From Bacteroidales bacterium (GTDB lineage: Bacteria > Bacteroidota > Bacteroidia > Bacteroidales > FEN-979), in contig JANXZO010000036.1 in the NCBI GenBank assembly GCA_025355465.1, forward strand, positions 1-64,000: a stretch of DNA of 64,000 nt, given 5' to 3'. Positions 25,078-34,746 of the stretch are shown piece after piece (position 1 is the stretch's first letter; each line of letters begins with the position of its first letter). The notes beneath the pieces are model-generated. The model saw nothing but the letters and a program-made list of their open reading frames with translations, did not search any database and was not told the origin of the DNA. The position numbers were made by a program, and so were the translations under genes.

Positions 25078-25556
25078 TCTGAAATATCTTTTAGGATGGA
25101 TGAACCGGGTTTATTTAAAATCTTGGTCAGTTTTGTACGATCGAACACGGCATGTTCAAATTCTTGTCCCCAAGCCAGGGCATCCGACGGACAGGTCTTG
25201 ATGCAGAGGCCGCAGAAGGTGCACATCGACAGGTGATAAATATGTTTGTCGATGATGCGTTTCTTCTTGCCGTCAGGCATGTCGATCTTGTCCTGGATGA
25301 TTTCGATAGAACCGTTCGGACAATTGGTTTCGCAAATGCCGCAACCCGTGCACCTGTGCTCATTGTTGGCCGTGTGGGGCATGATCACTTCGCCCTTGAA
25401 ACGGTCATACATTTTCAGTGTCTTCCGGTTTTCCGGGTACTGCTGGGTAACGATCTCCCAGGGGCTGAAGAAGTATCTTCCGGTCACTTTCATCCCTGTA
25501 AGCAGGGATTTAACGCCGTTGAAGATGTCTGCAAAATATTGGAAAAAGCTGTTCAT
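25074..25556 (-). CDS. nuoI: Complex I subunit I, 2x[4Fe-4S] (11-subunit operon)
   Basis: NuoI holds clusters N6a and N6b. The 160-aa protein has CTGCGICETNCPNGSIEI near residue 66 and CTFCGLCIKTCPSDAL near residue 108, each a complete CxxCxxCxxxCP motif. In an 11-subunit complex that lacks NuoEFG, NuoI is the outermost iron-sulfur subunit and the natural docking point for a soluble donor such as ferredoxin (inference from related complexes). It lies 7 bases after nuoH. Confidence 0.92.
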   Translation of the reverse strand: MNSFFQYFADIFNGVKSLLTGMKVTGRYFFSPWEIVTQQYPENRKTLKMYDRFKGEVIMPHTANNEHRCTGCGICETNCPNGSIEIIQDKIDMPDGKKKRIIDKHIYHLSMCTFCGLCIKTCPSDALAWGQEFEHAVFDRTKLTKILNKPGSSILKDISE

Positions 25557-25563
25557 AGGTTTT

Positions 25564-26652
25564 TTAAAAATGCCATCCCATTAATACCATAAATGCCATG
25601 ACTAATATATTGACCAGGTTGATGGGCAATAGATATTTCCATTCCAGGGTCAGGAGCTGGTCGATTCGCAAACGCGGGAAGGTCCATTTGAACCACATCA
25701 TCAGAAAAATGATGAAGGCGGTTTTTCCGAAGTACCAGATCAGCGGCGGAATAAAGTCCATCACTGCGTTGAACCCGCCCCACCCACTCACATGGAATGG
25801 CATCCATCCGCCCAGGAAAACCGTGGCAGCAATGGAAGCGACGAGAAACATGTTCATGTACTCGGCGAGGAAGAAGAAGGCGAATTTGATCCCGGAATAT
25901 TCGGTATGGAACCCGGCGGTGAGCTCAGACTCCGCCTCAGCAAGGTCAAAAGGTCCGCGGTTGGTTTCGGCGGTGCTGGCGATCAGGAAGACCACAAAGG
26001 CGATGAAGGCCGGGATGTGCCCCTTGAAGATGAACCAGCCGTTGGCCTGTCCTTCAACGATGGCGGAGAACTGCATGGTTCCGGCCAGGATGATGATGGT
26101 GACCAGCGAAAGTCCTACAGAAAGTTCGTAGCTAACGATCTGGGCGCCCGAACGCATGGCCCCGATCAGGGAGTATTTGTTGTTCGACGACCAGCCTGCC
26201 AGCAGGATACCTACTACGCCGAGCGACGAAACGGCAATCACATAAAGGATACCTATGTCGAAGTCGATGGCGTGAAGCCCTTTCGCAAACGGCACAGCCG
26301 AGATGGCCATGAACGATGCGATGATCACGATAAAAGGAGCCAGGTTGAAAAGCAGCTTGTCAGCATTCTTAATGTAGATAAGCTCCTTCATCAGCAACTT
26401 GATAAAGTCGGCGATGGTCTGGAAGATTCCGTAAGGTCCAACCCTGTTCGGCCCCACACGGTTCTGCATGAAGGCGCAGACCTTGCGTTCGGCGTAGACC
26501 AGGAAAAGCCCTACGACCGCATAAAAGAGGAGGAAAACCACGCCGATGATGGTCATTTCAATGATCAGCGCCCAGAAAGGAGGAAGGCTGTCGTAGAGCA
26601 GTTTGTCGATCGACTGGTTAAATGACGTGAAGTCGTAAATACTGAATGCCAT
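25564..26652 (-). CDS. nuoH: Complex I subunit H (11-subunit operon)
   Basis: NuoH forms the quinone-access chamber. The 362-aa protein has eight or nine helices and conserved segments [42 protein letters not shown], and [20 protein letters not shown] with its acidic cluster, plus the C-terminal [13 protein letters not shown]. It follows nuoD by 11 bases. The quinone chamber appears complete. Confidence 0.93.
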   Translation of the reverse strand: MAFSIYDFTSFNQSIDKLLYDSLPPFWALIIEMTIIGVVFLLFYAVVGLFLVYAERKVCAFMQNRVGPNRVGPYGIFQTIADFIKLLMKELIYIKNADKLLFNLAPFIVIIASFMAISAVPFAKGLHAIDFDIGILYVIAVSSLGVVGILLAGWSSNNKYSLIGAMRSGAQIVSYELSVGLSLVTIIILAGTMQFSAIVEGQANGWFIFKGHIPAFIAFVVFLIASTAETNRGPFDLAEAESELTAGFHTEYSGIKFAFFFLAEYMNMFLVASIAATVFLGGWMPFHVSGWGGFNAVMDFIPPLIWYFGKTAFIIFLMMWFKWTFPRLRIDQLLTLEWKYLLPINLVNILVMAFMVLMGWHF

Positions 26653-26663
26653 ATTCGTAGCTA

Positions 26664-27791
26664 TTATCTGTCAATATCAGGAATAACATAATCCATGGAG
26701 GCGCCGATGGCGACCAGGTCGGCAATTTTACAACCGCGGCTCACATAATCGAGTGTGCTGAGGTTGGAGAAGCTCGGAGTGCGGAACTTCATACGGAACG
26801 GGGTCTTGTTGCCATCGCTGACCACATAAACGCCCAGTTCGCCACGAGCCGACTCTACACGTTGGAAATATTCGCCGGCGGGAAGTTTGATCACGGCCTT
26901 CATCTTGGCGGTATAATCGCCGGCAGGAATGTTGTCGATCAGCTGTTCGATGATGTTCATCGACTCGCGCATTTCGTCCATCCTGTTAAGATAACGGGCC
27001 AGCGTATCGCCTTCGGTTCTTACTATTTCATTGAACTGCACCTTCTCATACACGCCGTAAGGATGGTGCTTGCGCACGTCGCAGGAGAATCCTGAGCCAC
27101 GTCCTGTCGGACCGGTCATGCCAAAACTGATGGCATCCTCCTTTGAAATTACCCCGACACCCTTGGTGCGGAGCTGCATGATCACGTTGCCCGAAAGCAG
27201 GTCATCATAATCCTTGATCTTCTTGCGGAAATATTTGATAAAAACCTTAACGTTCTTCTGGAAATCGGGATGGATGTCCATCATAAGGCCACCTGGCGTA
27301 TAATAGCTGTGAAGCAGGCGGGACCCGAATGACTCTTCAAAAATATCGAGGATCTTTTCACGATCGCGGAGGCCGTAGAAGAAACAGGTAAGACCGCCCA
27401 TGTCCATTCCGAAACTGCACCACCAGAGCTGGTGGGAGGCAATGCGGTTGAGCTCGTCGACGATGGTGCGGATGTACTTCACACGTTCGGGAACTTCCAC
27501 CTCAAGGGCCTTTTCAACCAGCAGGCAAACCGCATGGTTGTTGATGTGTGCAGAAAGGTAGTCCATCCTGTCCGTGAGGTGGATGATCTGCGGATAGGTA
27601 TCCTTTTCGCACATCTTCTCAATTCCGCGGTGGATATACCCGCAGTGAGGCTTCAGACTTTTCACGATTTCACCCTGCAGCGACACTACCAGGCGCAAAA
27701 CACCATGGGTAGAGGGGTGTTGGGGGCCCATATTAATATGGTACTCTTCCTCCTCGATATTCTTTACAGGAAGGTTGATGACTTCTTTCAT
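26664..27791 (-). CDS. nuoD: Complex I subunit D (11-subunit operon)
   Basis: The 375-aa protein is the 49-kDa-type subunit lining the quinone site. It has the N-terminal [17 protein letters not shown] motif with the His that contacts quinone, [13 protein letters not shown], and the C-terminal [25 protein letters not shown] ending. Unlike the fused nuoCD of several gut Bacteroides, nuoC and nuoD are separate genes here, three bases apart. Confidence 0.93.
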   Translation of the reverse strand: MKEVINLPVKNIEEEEYHINMGPQHPSTHGVLRLVVSLQGEIVKSLKPHCGYIHRGIEKMCEKDTYPQIIHLTDRMDYLSAHINNHAVCLLVEKALEVEVPERVKYIRTIVDELNRIASHQLWWCSFGMDMGGLTCFFYGLRDREKILDIFEESFGSRLLHSYYTPGGLMMDIHPDFQKNVKVFIKYFRKKIKDYDDLLSGNVIMQLRTKGVGVISKEDAISFGMTGPTGRGSGFSCDVRKHHPYGVYEKVQFNEIVRTEGDTLARYLNRMDEMRESMNIIEQLIDNIPAGDYTAKMKAVIKLPAGEYFQRVESARGELGVYVVSDGNKTPFRMKFRTPSFSNLSTLDYVSRGCKIADLVAIGASMDYVIPDIDR

Positions 27792-27794
27792 ACC

Positions 27795-28253
27795 TTAAAG
27801 TTCTACGATGTTAACTTCGTCCACATAATCCTTACGCAACGGGTAGCCTTTCCACTCTTCGTCGAGGAAGAGCCGGCGCAGGTCGGGATGGTTATTGAAT
27901 CTGATACCCATGAGGTCGAATATCTCCCGCTCATGGAATTCGGCTGTCATCCAGATATCGCAAACGGTATCGAACACGGGATTCTCCCTGTCAGCAGTCT
28001 CTACCTTCAGCTCCAGCTGGTGTATGAGGGTAGTTGATTCGAGGTGGTAAACAACCTGGAGGGTTTTCACCATATCAACGCCAGACTGGCAGAAGAGATA
28101 GTCGAAGGCCAGGTCGGCCTCGTATTTCAGCTTCAGGGCCAGGTCGTGCATTTTAGCAGCCGGGATCACAAAGGTGAGGAACTGCTTGTTCTCGACCAAC
28201 GTGGCTTCGGGCACAAGACCCAGGATTCTTTCCTTCAATGCAGCGGTATCCAT
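27795..28253 (-). CDS. nuoC: Complex I subunit C (11-subunit operon)
   Basis: This 152-aa 30-kDa-type subunit carries the family signature REIFDLMGIRFNNHPDLRRLF and the closing WKGYPLRKDY. It packs against NuoD and NuoI. It sits 12 bases after nuoB and 3 bases before nuoD, an arrangement consistent with coupled translation. Confidence 0.92.
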   Translation of the reverse strand: MDTAALKERILGLVPEATLVENKQFLTFVIPAAKMHDLALKLKYEADLAFDYLFCQSGVDMVKTLQVVYHLESTTLIHQLELKVETADRENPVFDTVCDIWMTAEFHEREIFDLMGIRFNNHPDLRRLFLDEEWKGYPLRKDYVDEVNIVEL

Positions 28254-28265
28254 CTTGTGTATTTG

Positions 28266-28817
28266 CTAGTATGTATTGGGTGATTGACGGGGATCGGAAA
28301 TAGTTTCGAGTTTCACCTTCCGCTGCAGCTGCATAACGCCGTAAAGCAGGGCTTCGGGGCGCGGGGGGCAGCCGGGGATATAAACATCAACAGGGATCAC
28401 ATGGTCGACCCCGCGGATCACATGGTAGGTGTTATAGAAAAAGGGTCCTCCGGAAACGGCGCAGGCGCCCATGGCGATCACATATTTTGGCTCCGACATC
28501 TGATCGTAAAGACGTTTCAGAACGGGGGCCATCTTGTTCACGATGGTGCCGGCGACAACGATGACGTCGGCCTGGCGGGGACTGGCGCGGTAAACTTCGA
28601 TCCCGAAACGGGCAAAATCGTGACGCGAGGCGCCTGTTGCCATCATTTCGATACCACAGCAACTCGTGGCGAAGGTGAGGGGCCAGATGGAGTTGGAACG
28701 GCCCCAGTCGATGATGGCATCCACCGTGGTAAGCAATACATTTCCGCCGGATTTCTTGAACAGGTCTAGGGTTTCGTTGTCGCGGAAATCCGCCTCTTTC
28801 ATGTTTTTTATTCCCAT
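28266..28817 (-). CDS. nuoB: Complex I subunit B, N2 cluster (11-subunit operon)
   Basis: NuoB ligates the terminal cluster N2. The 183-aa protein has the tandem cysteines in [20 protein letters not shown], a third in [11 protein letters not shown] and the fourth in [13 protein letters not shown]. The start at 28817 overlaps nuoA by ten bases, and a second ATG at 28802 would avoid the overlap. All ligands are present. Confidence 0.93.
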   Translation of the reverse strand: MGIKNMKEADFRDNETLDLFKKSGGNVLLTTVDAIIDWGRSNSIWPLTFATSCCGIEMMATGASRHDFARFGIEVYRASPRQADVIVVAGTIVNKMAPVLKRLYDQMSEPKYVIAMGACAVSGGPFFYNTYHVIRGVDHVIPVDVYIPGCPPRPEALLYGVMQLQRKVKLETISDPRQSPNTY

Positions 28818-29158
28818 TTCAAAGCTCCTTTCTTCCAGGCGTATAACAGTCCGATACCCAACACGAAAAAGAAAATCAAAATTTCGACGAAGGCTACCAT
28901 TCCCAACTCTTTCATTACCACAGCCCAGGGAAAGATGAAGACACTTTCAACATCGAACACCAGGAAGATGATGGCAAAAAGGTAATAACCAACATTGAAC
29001 TGCAACCAGGTAAGGCCTTCGGTAGGGATACCGCATTCGTAGGCTTCGGCTTTCTGTGGGTTGGTGGAGGTGGGCGCCACAAAGTGGGAAAAAAGCAGGG
29101 CAATGCCTACCAGAAAAGCCCCCACGATGAAAAACAGGATCAGACTTTCAGCACTCAT
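28808..29158 (-). CDS. nuoA: Complex I subunit A (11-subunit operon)
   Basis: The 116-aa first subunit has three membrane helices, the conserved loop [12 protein letters not shown], and the [13 protein letters not shown] motif with its acidic residues at the E-channel entrance. It opens the 11-gene operon nuoABCD-HIJKLMN, which lacks nuoE, nuoF and nuoG entirely, with no room for them between nuoD and nuoH. A TAATTTTG box lies 29 bases upstream. Confidence 0.93.
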   Translation of the reverse strand: MSAESLILFFIVGAFLVGIALLFSHFVAPTSTNPQKAEAYECGIPTEGLTWLQFNVGYYLFAIIFLVFDVESVFIFPWAVVMKELGMVAFVEILIFFFVLGIGLLYAWKKGALKWE

Positions 29159-29187
29159 ATGTGAATCAGTTAACAGATTGTGGCTGG

Positions 29188-29195
29188 CAAAATTA
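29188..29195 (-). promoter_or_regulatory. Candidate -7 box of the 11-subunit nuo operon
   Basis: TAATTTTG on the minus strand lies 29 bases before the nuoA ATG. The same octamer precedes the second nuoA at 51373. No clear -33 TTTG is seen. Confidence 0.45.
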
Positions 29196-29322
29196 GAAAT
29201 TTATTTGAGATAACCTAACCTAACATATCTCAGGTGAAGTTCCCCGCATCTATATGGAGTTGATTATTTGCCAGTTAATAAAACCACCTTGGCAAATATC
29301 AAGGAGAGGGTTGATATATGTC

Positions 29323-29362
29323 AATGTACAAATGCACGAATGCACAAAAGCACGAATGCACA
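29323..29362. repeat. Degenerate 8-nt tandem repeat, AATGCACG type
   Basis: Five units in register: AATGTACA, AATGCACG, AATGCACA, AAAGCACG and AATGCACA. The 29159-29461 gap holds no gene, only this array, the array at 29387, and promoter boxes for the two flanking genes. Confidence 0.75.
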
Positions 29363-29386
29363 AAATTTTACTGATGTGATGAAAAA

Positions 29387-29418
29387 AGGTAGTGAGGTAG
29401 CGAGGTAGCGAAAATCTG
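29387..29418. repeat. Degenerate 8-nt tandem repeat, AGGTAGCG type
   Basis: Units AGGTAGTG, AGGTAGCG, AGGTAGCG and AAAATCTG follow one another in register, 24 bases after the array at 29323-29362. Confidence 0.7.
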
Positions 29419-29434
29419 CGAGAACATTTTTTGC

Positions 29435-29442
29435 TAATTTTG
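29435..29442 (+). promoter_or_regulatory. Candidate -7 box of the cyclase-family gene
   Basis: TAATTTTG lies 19 bases before the ATG at 29462, matching TAnnTTTG. A -33 element is not evident. Confidence 0.4.
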
Positions 29443-29461
29443 TTTATTCATCCCCTCCCCT

Positions 29462-30250
29462 ATGAAAAATCTCCTGTTCTCCTTGCTGCTTTTTGCGGTA
29501 ATTGCCTGCCAGCCGAAAGATCCTGCCACGATCATGTCAGGTGCCAAATGGGTCGACCTTACTTACGACTTCGACAGTAACACTGTTTACTGGCCAACCA
29601 ACATAAAGTTCCACCACGATACGGTGTTTTGCGGGATCAACGACAAGGGATACTTTTATGCCTCATTTAAGTATTCGGCCGAGGAGCATGGGGGCACCCA
29701 TTTCGATGCCCCGCTTCATTTCGGGCAGGGAGGCGAAAGCATTGAAAAAGTCGGCATTGAACGGCTTCACGGCCCCGGTGTGGTGGTTGATGTTACGAAA
29801 CAGTCGGCCGGGAACCGCGATTACCTGGTCGGGGTGGCTGATTTTGAGAACTGGGAAAAGGTCAACGGAAAAATTCCCGAAGGGGCAATTATCCTGCTTC
29901 GGACAGGGTTCGGCAAATACTGGACAGATCACCTCCGCTATACCGGTACAGTCAAGTCAGGAACAGATGGAGTGAAAGAGCTTCATTTTCCCGGCCTTGA
30001 TCCGGCTGCTGCGAAGTGGCTCTCAGCTGAGCGGAAAATCAATGCTGTAGGGCTCGACACACCCAGCATCGACAATGGCCCCTCTACCGATTTTATGAGT
30101 CACCGGATCCTTTGCGCGGCAGGCCTTACGGTTTACGAAAATGTAGCCAACCTGGATCAGCTCCCGGCCAAAGGCGCCTTTATCATTGCCCTTCCCATGA
30201 AAATCAAGGGGGGCAGTGGCGCTCCGCTGAGGATTGTAGGTTTGCTTTGA
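29462..30250 (+). CDS. Cyclase-family lipoprotein (kynurenine formamidase-like fold)
   Basis: The 262-aa protein starts with a lipoprotein signal (LLLFAVIACQPKD), so it should be anchored outside the cytoplasm. The body belongs to the cyclase / arylformamidase (KynB-like) family of metal-dependent hydrolases. The metal-binding motif HGGTHFDAPLHF lies near residue 76, with ILLRTGFGKYW and LDTPSIDNGPS further on. Family members hydrolyse N-formylkynurenine, isatin or related cyclic amides, but the substrate here cannot be told. An extracytoplasmic lipoprotein version is less usual than the cytosolic enzyme. It stands alone, bounded on both sides by octamer repeat arrays. Confidence 0.85.
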   Translation: MKNLLFSLLLFAVIACQPKDPATIMSGAKWVDLTYDFDSNTVYWPTNIKFHHDTVFCGINDKGYFYASFKYSAEEHGGTHFDAPLHFGQGGESIEKVGIERLHGPGVVVDVTKQSAGNRDYLVGVADFENWEKVNGKIPEGAIILLRTGFGKYWTDHLRYTGTVKSGTDGVKELHFPGLDPAAAKWLSAERKINAVGLDTPSIDNGPSTDFMSHRILCAAGLTVYENVANLDQLPAKGAFIIALPMKIKGGSGAPLRIVGLL

Positions 30251-30290
30251 AATGCACGAATGCACGAATGCACAAATGCAACAATGCCGG
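30251..30290. repeat. Degenerate 8-nt tandem repeat, AATGCACG type
   Basis: AATGCACG, AATGCACG, AATGCACA, AATGCAAC and AATGCCGG begin at the base after the cyclase-family stop codon. Same repeat as 29323-29362 at the other side of the gene. Confidence 0.75.
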
Positions 30291-30319
30291 GTTTTATTCC
30301 GGTGAAATTTACAAATAAT

Positions 30320-31060
30320 TTAGTAAAACTTAATTACTTGTTCGATTTCCTTAGTTGCTTCTCTTGGTACTTTACCATTCACAACTGCTGCGGAAACATA
30401 AAGTGTTATTCCATTAGCAAAATCCTGATCGGTGGAACAGATAAAGGAGAAAATACTTCCTTCTTTTGTGTACTCTATTTGGCGAACGAATGTGCCAGGT
30501 GTATTGGAAAGTTCAAATTTCTTTGTAGGTATTTCATTGCTAATTTGTCCGTTGTCAAAATAAACTTTCGAACCCACTTCGCAACTTTTATATGAAAAGT
30601 TATCATTAGAAGAATATGTAGTTAATGAAGGATCCTTAATGGTATTTGGAATATATACAATGTCACTTTTGACTTGCTTATTAGAAAAATATTCTTTTTG
30701 TGATACTAAATATTGATTCTTGTAGATAATTTCGCAGTTAGGAGATAAATCATCAAAATATTTTTTTAATGAACATACATCACCTGCTTCATCATATAAA
30801 GTTTCGGTCCAAACATCACCCTTTTCAGTAAAACCTTTGTTATATAACATTTTCCCATTCTTATATTCATTTTCACTTTTTATTTTCCCGCTACCATATT
30901 TATATACACATTTTCCTGTATATGCTTTTTGAGTTTCACGACTATACCACAATTCCCCAGTGGTATTGCTACGATAAATTTGTTCGCAGTCACAACTGCT
31001 TGAACAACTAAATAACCCCCCAAAAGGAATTGCTAAAAGTAAAAGATAGATGTTCTTCAT
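30320..31060 (-). CDS. Lipoprotein with MORN/YwqK-like repeats
   Basis: The 246-aa form starting MKNIYLLLLAIPFGGLFSCS has a lipoprotein signal, which is why I prefer 31060 to an ATG 39 bases upstream. The mature protein shows repeated units of the YwqK/MORN_2 type, for example GKCVYKYGSGKIKSENEYKN and LVSQKEYFSNKQVKSDIVY, and two more. Proteins with these repeats are sometimes called antitoxin-like, but in Bacteroidota they are common as surface or periplasmic proteins of unknown role. No toxin gene adjoins it. It is AT-rich relative to the flanking nuo operon. Confidence 0.7.
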   Translation of the reverse strand: MKNIYLLLLAIPFGGLFSCSSSCDCEQIYRSNTTGELWYSRETQKAYTGKCVYKYGSGKIKSENEYKNGKMLYNKGFTEKGDVWTETLYDEAGDVCSLKKYFDDLSPNCEIIYKNQYLVSQKEYFSNKQVKSDIVYIPNTIKDPSLTTYSSNDNFSYKSCEVGSKVYFDNGQISNEIPTKKFELSNTPGTFVRQIEYTKEGSIFSFICSTDQDFANGITLYVSAAVVNGKVPREATKEIEQVIKFY

Positions 31061-31147
31061 GGTTAATGTTTTAGGTAAATAATTATGATGACTAATCAAA
31101 ATAAGTAAAAATGATTAAGCAAACTAAATCATGGAATATTCAAAACT

Positions 31148-32563
31148 CTATTTGCATAAAATATTGTATTGTTTTACTTCTTCAGATTTATCGCCAAGTT
31201 CAAGAGCTTTATTAAAATCAGGACAACCTGCCTTGTATGTTCCAGTTTTTGCCATTGTGGCTTTCCCCCTAAGAAAATAAGGTCTTGAGTATTTAGGATA
31301 GTTTCTAATAAGCCATGAAAAATCTTCAATTGCTCCATCAAAATCTTTTAAACTTAGCTTTGATAATCCTCTTTGCTCGTAAGCGTTCCAGCTGGTTTTA
31401 TTATAAGAGATCGAATTACTAAATTCTTTGGCAGCATCATTAAATTGATTTTTTTTCATTTTTCCTTTTCCTATTTCTTCATAACAACCTGAAATCATAG
31501 TCGAATCTTTTGAATAAAGTATGCATTTCCGAAAAGGTTCTTCATCCTCACCTTCTTCACAAAGACCGAGATAATAATAAGATATAGCATCTTGAGGATT
31601 AATTTCAATGGCGTGTAGAAAGTACTCCCTTGGCACTGAATACTTGACTGCATCGTATTGGTCCTTGGAGTAATTCGAATACCATTGAAAGTAAGATAAC
31701 CCTCTATGAAAATAGGCGTTTCTATTGTTTGGATCTATCTCTAGAGCATCACTATAGTCTTTATCTGCTCTATTCATATAAAAACTCGCTGAGTCAACTA
31801 TCGGATCGACAACACCTGTCATGGTTGAGTATTTTTTTAAAACTAAATCAATCCAACCCCGCATTTTTTGTGTATAGCAAAAGCCTCTTCTAACAAATGA
31901 AATAGGATTTCCGCATGGCTCTCCTTTAAACTTTCTAATCTTTCTACAATTGGACACAGGACTTAATTTATCATACTCTATGGCTTTGGTGAAAAATATA
32001 ATTGCATTGTTGTAATCTTGTTCTTTGAGGTACTTTGAGGCGGTGTTAAAAAAAGAAGAGTCATATGTTGGTTTCTGAATCGGCACAGGTGGTGATTCTT
32101 GAGGAACCTCCTTTGAAATCTCCATAATTCGATCAGCGATTGCTTGGAGATAAAACTCACGATTCTTTTTTGATAAAGAACCTATCGCTGGGGTCCATCC
32201 GTTACTTGAGTTATACTGATGGTTTATCATCCTAATTGTCAGGATGGGAGGATTAAAAAGAAATTCGATCTGTCCTTTGTTCGACACATTTAATGTTTGC
32301 CATTCCAGAAAAACCGTGATAAGTCTATCTTCTTTTTCGGAAAACTGTGCTATGCCAAATTGTTTTTCACGTAACACAGCCTTGACAATTTGCCAGACAT
32401 TTTCATTTAATAAAGACTGGATCGTTACTATGTCCTCCTCATTAACAACAGATTGGGACTGGGGTGCTATAGATTGAGAACTTGTCTTTTGCCCTTTTTT
32501 TGTCTGAGCGTTAATAGAAATTGCAAGTAAAAAGAAAAATATTAGCAGTTTGAATGTTTTCAT
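31148..32563 (-). CDS. Secreted TPR protein, AT-rich
   Basis: This 471-aa protein has a signal peptide ending at SINAQ, an N-terminal domain of about 150 residues of unknown fold (containing VFLEWQTLNVSNKGQIEFLF), and then five or six TPR units from about residue 170, such as SFFNTASKYLKEQDYNNAII and NAYEQRGLSKLSLKDFDGAI. TPR arrays mediate protein contacts. It is the middle of three minus-strand genes of unusual, AT-rich composition (30320-33459). A role cannot be assigned. Confidence 0.72.
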   Translation of the reverse strand: MKTFKLLIFFFLLAISINAQTKKGQKTSSQSIAPQSQSVVNEEDIVTIQSLLNENVWQIVKAVLREKQFGIAQFSEKEDRLITVFLEWQTLNVSNKGQIEFLFNPPILTIRMINHQYNSSNGWTPAIGSLSKKNREFYLQAIADRIMEISKEVPQESPPVPIQKPTYDSSFFNTASKYLKEQDYNNAIIFFTKAIEYDKLSPVSNCRKIRKFKGEPCGNPISFVRRGFCYTQKMRGWIDLVLKKYSTMTGVVDPIVDSASFYMNRADKDYSDALEIDPNNRNAYFHRGLSYFQWYSNYSKDQYDAVKYSVPREYFLHAIEINPQDAISYYYLGLCEEGEDEEPFRKCILYSKDSTMISGCYEEIGKGKMKKNQFNDAAKEFSNSISYNKTSWNAYEQRGLSKLSLKDFDGAIEDFSWLIRNYPKYSRPYFLRGKATMAKTGTYKAGCPDFNKALELGDKSEEVKQYNILCK

Positions 32564-32673
32564 GGCCGTTTCCTTTTTAACAATTGGGGATTAAATTGAG
32601 CGGTGTTTTAAAAGTAAAATCGCAAAAATTTAGTATCTGCCTTTTTCTTGATTCAATTTTATTCGAGTCCTTG

Positions 32674-33459
32674 TCAAATGCTTTTGATAATCATTACGTC
32701 TTGTACTGTCCTGTGATATCCACAATCAGCCCTGAATACAAAAAATCGAACTGAGTACTTTCCCGGATTCAATTTGATTTCTTTGGGGTCAAATGGGAAA
32801 GTGTAGGAAACCTCTTCGTTACCAAAGCGGACATTTTCCGTGTAATAAAATGGAAGCGGGATAAAGGCAATTTCAAGGTCTTGGTTGTATAAAGCCGAAA
32901 AATTTTTTAGCCTGACAATATCATTTGTATATTGGAGTTTTTGGGTACATCCGGTCACTTTGGTAATTGACTCTAAAAAGTCACATTTGAATTCATTGTC
33001 CAGAGTTGCAATTTTGTTTTTGCATATGGAAACCTGTTTAATTGATTCATGTTGATTTTCATTTTGCTGTTTTGTATAGAATCGACTTATCACAAGGCAG
33101 GCAAATTTTACGTGTTTAAATGTGTTTACATTATTGGTAATCTTAGTTTTAATCATAATGTCCGTTGGCGAACAATCAGGATGTTGAATTTCTATGTTTA
33201 GTTTTAGAAAGTCATTTTGCTCCTTGTGCTGAATCTTGTAATAAGTTACCAAGGACCCTATAAAAAGAAAAAATCCCCCGACCACGCCTACCAACTCAAG
33301 GTTTTTATGCTCCTCATCAACAAGGAACGAATAGATAATCATCATGAAATTTGATCGTAGAAAAAAGCATCCCAACAACAAGAGCAGAATGGTTATGAAA
33401 GAACACAGACAGATCCTATGATCGTGTATGGTCTTTTTCAACTTTTCAATTGTATCCAT
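32674..33459 (-). CDS. Hypothetical two-helix membrane protein
   Basis: The 261-aa protein is unrecognised. It has two membrane helices near residues 18-45 (CSFITILLLLLGCFFLRSNF) and 55-77 (LELVGVVGGFFLFIGSLVTY), and then a soluble domain of about 180 residues rich in beta strands. Its closing segment IKLNPGKYSVRFFVFRADCG resembles an immunoglobulin-like sandwich. The soluble part has six cysteines. Composition is AT-rich like its two downstream neighbours. Confidence 0.62.
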   Translation of the reverse strand: MDTIEKLKKTIHDHRICLCSFITILLLLLGCFFLRSNFMMIIYSFLVDEEHKNLELVGVVGGFFLFIGSLVTYYKIQHKEQNDFLKLNIEIQHPDCSPTDIMIKTKITNNVNTFKHVKFACLVISRFYTKQQNENQHESIKQVSICKNKIATLDNEFKCDFLESITKVTGCTQKLQYTNDIVRLKNFSALYNQDLEIAFIPLPFYYTENVRFGNEEVSYTFPFDPKEIKLNPGKYSVRFFVFRADCGYHRTVQDVMIIKSI

Positions 33460-33528
33460 TTCTTTATGATTGTTTCACTGGACAATTTGGTAAAATAAAA
33501 AAGGGCATGAACCTCCGCACAAATTCAG

Positions 33529-33648
33529 CTTCTGAAGGTACCGCCAAGCACCCGTAAGCAACTGAAATAGTTTTAGTGAACACACCCGTTGGGTGCGTTC
33601 ACTAAAACTATTTCCCTGCTTACTGAAAATTTGGCGGTTTCTCAGAAG
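33529..33648. repeat. 120-bp imperfect inverted repeat with strong core hairpin
   Basis: The core is two 24-nt arms (33564-33587 and 33591-33614) with one mismatch and a 3-nt loop. The complementarity resumes outward in CCGTAAGCA / TGCTTACTG, CCGCCAA / TTGGCGG and CTTCTGA / TCAGAAG. Together this makes one interrupted stem of about 60 bp per side. It lies in the 33460-34032 gap, which contains no supported gene. The rest of the gap is AT-rich. Confidence 0.75.
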
Positions 33649-34005
33649 AGAAATATTAGCAACGCAATGTTTTTATTATTTTTAAGAACAATTAAAGTAT
33701 TTGCAGCAAGATCCCGAATCAATTTAATAAAAAAACAAGTGGTTTGCTTCTTTGTATACCTTAGCAAATATAATACATTTTGCAAGAAAACAATTTTTTT
33801 GCCAAGGATGATAAAAATATTTGTTCCCAAATATATTAATTAATGGGGTCTCGCTATTAGTTTGATTAACAACACGCCTGTTGGAAAAAATAATCTTTGC
33901 CTTCCGCAATGGAATCGTTGATAGAGGGAAATATTAAAACTAGTGGTGTCATGAAAACAATGAACTACGACCCCTTTCCGCCACGCCACCACGGAAACTT
34001 TTCCT

Positions 34006-34013
34006 TACCTTTG
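34006..34013 (+). promoter_or_regulatory. Candidate -7 box of the YdeI-like gene
   Basis: TACCTTTG lies 19 bases ahead of the ATG at 34033. No -33 TTTG at standard spacing. Confidence 0.35.
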
Positions 34014-34032
34014 CCTGTAATATACGCGAGGT

Positions 34033-34746
34033 ATGAAACAAAAATTCATCGACGATTACATCGAAAATTCGGCGGTGTTTGCCAGGCCCATCCTGATTCA
34101 TTACCGCGAACTGGTTCATCAGGCCTGCCCCGCGGTGAAAGAGAAGCTTAAATGGGGCTTCCCGCACTTCGACTACAAAGGGGTTTTCACCAGTATGGCT
34201 GGCTTTAAGGAGCACTGCGCTTTTAGTTTCTGGAAAGCCAAACTGATGATCGACCCACATGGATTGCTTGGGGAAAAGGAGGAGAAGTCGATGGGTCATT
34301 TCGGACGCATCAGGTCATTGAAGGACCTGCCGCCCGATGACATCCTGCTGGATTACCTGGTCGAAGCAAAACGGCTCAATGATCAAGGCAAAAAGGTGAC
34401 CCCGAAAAAACCGACAGAAACGGAGAAAAAAGAGCTCGCCGTTCCCGGTGATCTTGAAGCGGCCCTTAAAAAGAACATGGCTGCTCAGGTGTTTTTCGAC
34501 AAATTTTCTTATTCCCAGCGCAAGGAGTACATCATGGGTCGGCAGCTCTCAAACAGGCTCCCTGGGAAGTCCGTGATATTTATGAGGCCGCCTTCAGGGA
34601 AAAAGCACGGGATTTTGTTGAACTGCTCCAATACTGTAAAACCCACCAGATCTCCCATGAACGCCTTTGGGAAGTGTACCGGCAATTGCTGGGACTATGC
34701 CCGGGAACAACTCATAGAGATTGGTCAGATACTTCAAAAGAATTAG
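34033..34746 (+). pseudogene. YdeI/OmdA-like (DUF1801-type) protein, C-terminus replaced
   Basis: Residues 1-167 are a good YdeI-family protein: MKQKFIDDYIENSAVFARPI, the CPAVKEKLKWGFPHFDYKG core, and FFDKFSYSQRKEYI. In the family this last segment is followed by a conserved helix with many Arg/Lys residues. Here the family match ends at position 34534, where sequence belonging to the IS21-type element begins, and 70 unrelated residues follow to a stop at 34746. I see no YdeI C-terminus beyond the element. This points to a deletion or a one-ended insertion. The truncated product could still fold, but is probably not normal. Confidence 0.7.

Noticed and set aside
29323-30290. Short tandem repeats considered as CRISPR
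   Set aside because: Units are 8 nt and contiguous without spacers, and no cas gene is present.
33529-33648. Hairpin considered as an integron attC site
   Set aside because: No RYYYAAC/GTTRRRY core pair at the ends, no integrase gene and no cassette array.
33589-33843. Open frame in the gap downstream of the big hairpin
   Set aside because: It begins inside the inverted repeat, overlaps another equally long antisense frame in AT-rich DNA, and shows no recognisable domain.
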